NCBI GenBank assembly: GCA_018648945.1
Contig: JABGQJ010000473.1
Span: forward strand, 1-6,130
From: Victivallales bacterium
GTDB taxonomy: Bacteria; Verrucomicrobiota; Lentisphaeria; Oligosphaerales; Lenti-02
Reading direction: 5' to 3'
Length of the DNA stretch: 6,130 nucleotides
This document shows, piece by piece, positions 5,263-6,130 of the stretch (within the stretch, counting starts at the first letter, position 1; every line of letters starts with the position of its first letter). Below the pieces are notes generated by a model. It had not been told where the DNA came from. It ran no database searches and saw only the letters and a program-made list of their open reading frames with translations. Both the position numbers and the translations under genes were made by a program.

Positions 5263-6130
5263 ATGTCCCTCCCCCGTCCCCTGCGCGCAGCCTGCGCGAT
5301 GGCTCTGTTTGTCCTTGCACTCATCCTCTCAGGCGGATGCCAACCAACAGCCGAGACGGTGGTCTCCAAGATCCGCGTGAAGCAGGGGGCACAGCAACTC
5401 GGCGAGCCCGGCCAGAAGTGCAAGATCCCGCTCCAGATTGAGGTGTTGGGACCGGGACGCCGCGGTGCCCTCGGGGGCAAGGCGCGGCGCGCCCCCATAC
5501 CGGGCGTCCGGGTCATGGCCAAACCTGCCTCAACGGAGTCGGGCCTTGCCATTGCCACCCCGGAGGGAACCAGCGATGCCGCTGGCACCGTGCGTTTCCC
5601 CATCACCCTCGGCAAGACTCCCGGGGATCAGTACATCACCGTCCACTGCCCCGACTTCCCGGACGTCGCCCCACTCACGGTTCGCTTCGTGTCCGGAATC
5701 ACGATCAAGGGTGGCAACCAGGAAATCGCGGCGGGAGACTCTCTGCCGGAATCCGTCCGAATCCACGTCACCGACAGCACCGGCACCCCCGTGAGCAACG
5801 TGCCGGTCTTCTTCCACCTTGCCACCGCCGGCACCAAGGCCAAGCTCAGCAACGAGCGCACCACCACCGACGAGAACGGGGTTGCCTCCGTCAACCTCAA
5901 GACCGACCCCAAGCGCACCGGTCGCTACGACATCATCGCCGAAGTCTCCGACCCCGAGAACGGTCTGGCTGTGCGCGGCATCCCCGTCTCCGTCCTCGCC
6001 ATGAACCGCCTCCACCTGCTCATCGGCGTCCTCGGCGGGCTGGGGATCTTCATCTTCGGCATGAAACTGATGAGCGACGGCCTGCAACAAACCGCCGGCG
6101 ACCGCCTGAAGGCGATTCTCCAGTTCTTCA
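5263..6130 (+). CDS. Ig-like-domain lipoprotein fused to Na+/phosphate cotransporter (NptA/PF02690-like), N-terminal part (runs off right edge)
   Basis: 289 codons are open from ATG 5263 to the window end. Residues 1-25 form an export signal (RPLRAAC, then ALFVLALILSGG) ending at Cys26, a probable but non-ideal lipobox (SGGC). Residues about 30-144 and 146-245 are two Ig-like domains of Big_1/invasin type: DAAGTVRFPITLGKTPGDQY (105-124) and VTDSTGTPVSNVPVFFHL (169-186) plus TTDENGVASVNLKT (203-216) and GRYDIIAEV (221-229). The first domain carries a basic insertion, GRRGALGGKARRAP (65-78). From residue 250 comes LLIGVLGGLGIFIFGMKLMS (251-270) and DGLQQTAGDRLKAIL (272-286), the characteristic first helix and following motif of the bacterial Na/Pi cotransporter II family. 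It should lie in the inner membrane with the Ig domains in the periplasm. The remaining transport helices, and any C-terminal PhoU-like domain, are off-window. Confidence 0.82.
   Translation, partial: MSLPRPLRAACAMALFVLALILSGGCQPTAETVVSKIRVKQGAQQLGEPGQKCKIPLQIEVLGPGRRGALGGKARRAPIPGVRVMAKPASTESGLAIATPEGTSDAAGTVRFPITLGKTPGDQYITVHCPDFPDVAPLTVRFVSGITIKGGNQEIAAGDSLPESVRIHVTDSTGTPVSNVPVFFHLATAGTKAKLSNERTTTDENGVASVNLKTDPKRTGRYDIIAEVSDPENGLAVRGIPVSVLAMNRLHLLIGVLGGLGIFIFGMKLMSDGLQQTAGDRLKAILQFF

Noticed and set aside
5438..5794. 118-codon plus-strand open frame in the cotransporter gene
   Set aside because: It is in another frame within the Ig-like domains, Arg/Pro/Ser-rich, and has no ribosome binding site of its own.
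5530..6090. 186-codon minus-strand open frame in the cotransporter gene
   Set aside because: It is opposite the Ig-like/cotransporter frame, which has a good ribosome binding site and family motifs; the antisense translation has none.

Overview
This is a high-GC bacterial chromosomal window with five protein genes. The two at the edges are cut off by the window ends. The gene set suggests a Gram-negative organism of the PVC / Planctomycetota–Lentisphaerota–Verrucomicrobiota type: a neutral-ceramidase-like protein, a secreted LamG plus acetylxylan-esterase-like hydrolase, a stand-alone DUF89 phosphatase, a FabF-like ketosynthase, and a lipoprotein/Ig-like/Na-Pi cotransporter fusion. That assignment is inferred from family habits; no rRNA or marker gene is present to prove it. 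I see no tRNA, rRNA, CRISPR array, transposase or integrase.

Layout. (1) 1-623, minus strand: N-terminal 207 codons of a membrane-anchored neutral/alkaline ceramidase-like protein, running off the left edge. (2) 669-2588, plus: a 639-residue exported esterase, divergent from gene 1 with only 45 bp between the two starts. The plus-strand frame stays open upstream to 147, but that stretch lies antisense to gene 1 and is not coding. (3) 2589-2852: a convergent intergenic region with a 9-bp tandem repeat (six phased copies) followed by five closely packed stem-loops, including a 21-bp palindromic unit present twice. (4) 2853-3719, minus: DUF89 / ARMT1-like metal-dependent phosphatase. (5) 3720-3919: a 200-bp divergent promoter region. 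(6) 3920-5101, plus: FabF-like 3-oxoacyl-ACP synthase with an intact Cys-His-His triad but an Ile where FabF normally has its gatekeeper Phe. (7) 5102-5262: intergenic, with a perfect 10-bp stem-loop. (8) 5263 to the right edge, plus: a probable lipoprotein with two Ig-like domains leading into the first helix of a Na+/phosphate cotransporter.

How they work together. The genes are mostly divergent or convergent single units, so no clear operon or pathway is seen. Two products are exported and act on esters or amides outside the cytoplasm (genes 1 and 2). One takes up, or signals through, phosphate at the membrane (gene 8). Two act in the cytoplasm on phosphometabolites and acyl-ACP (genes 4 and 6). 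The most notable points are the two truncated edge genes, the Ig-transporter fusion, the ketosynthase substitution and the dense repeat/hairpin block at 2602-2850. I found no strong sign of a wholly new defence or mobile system.
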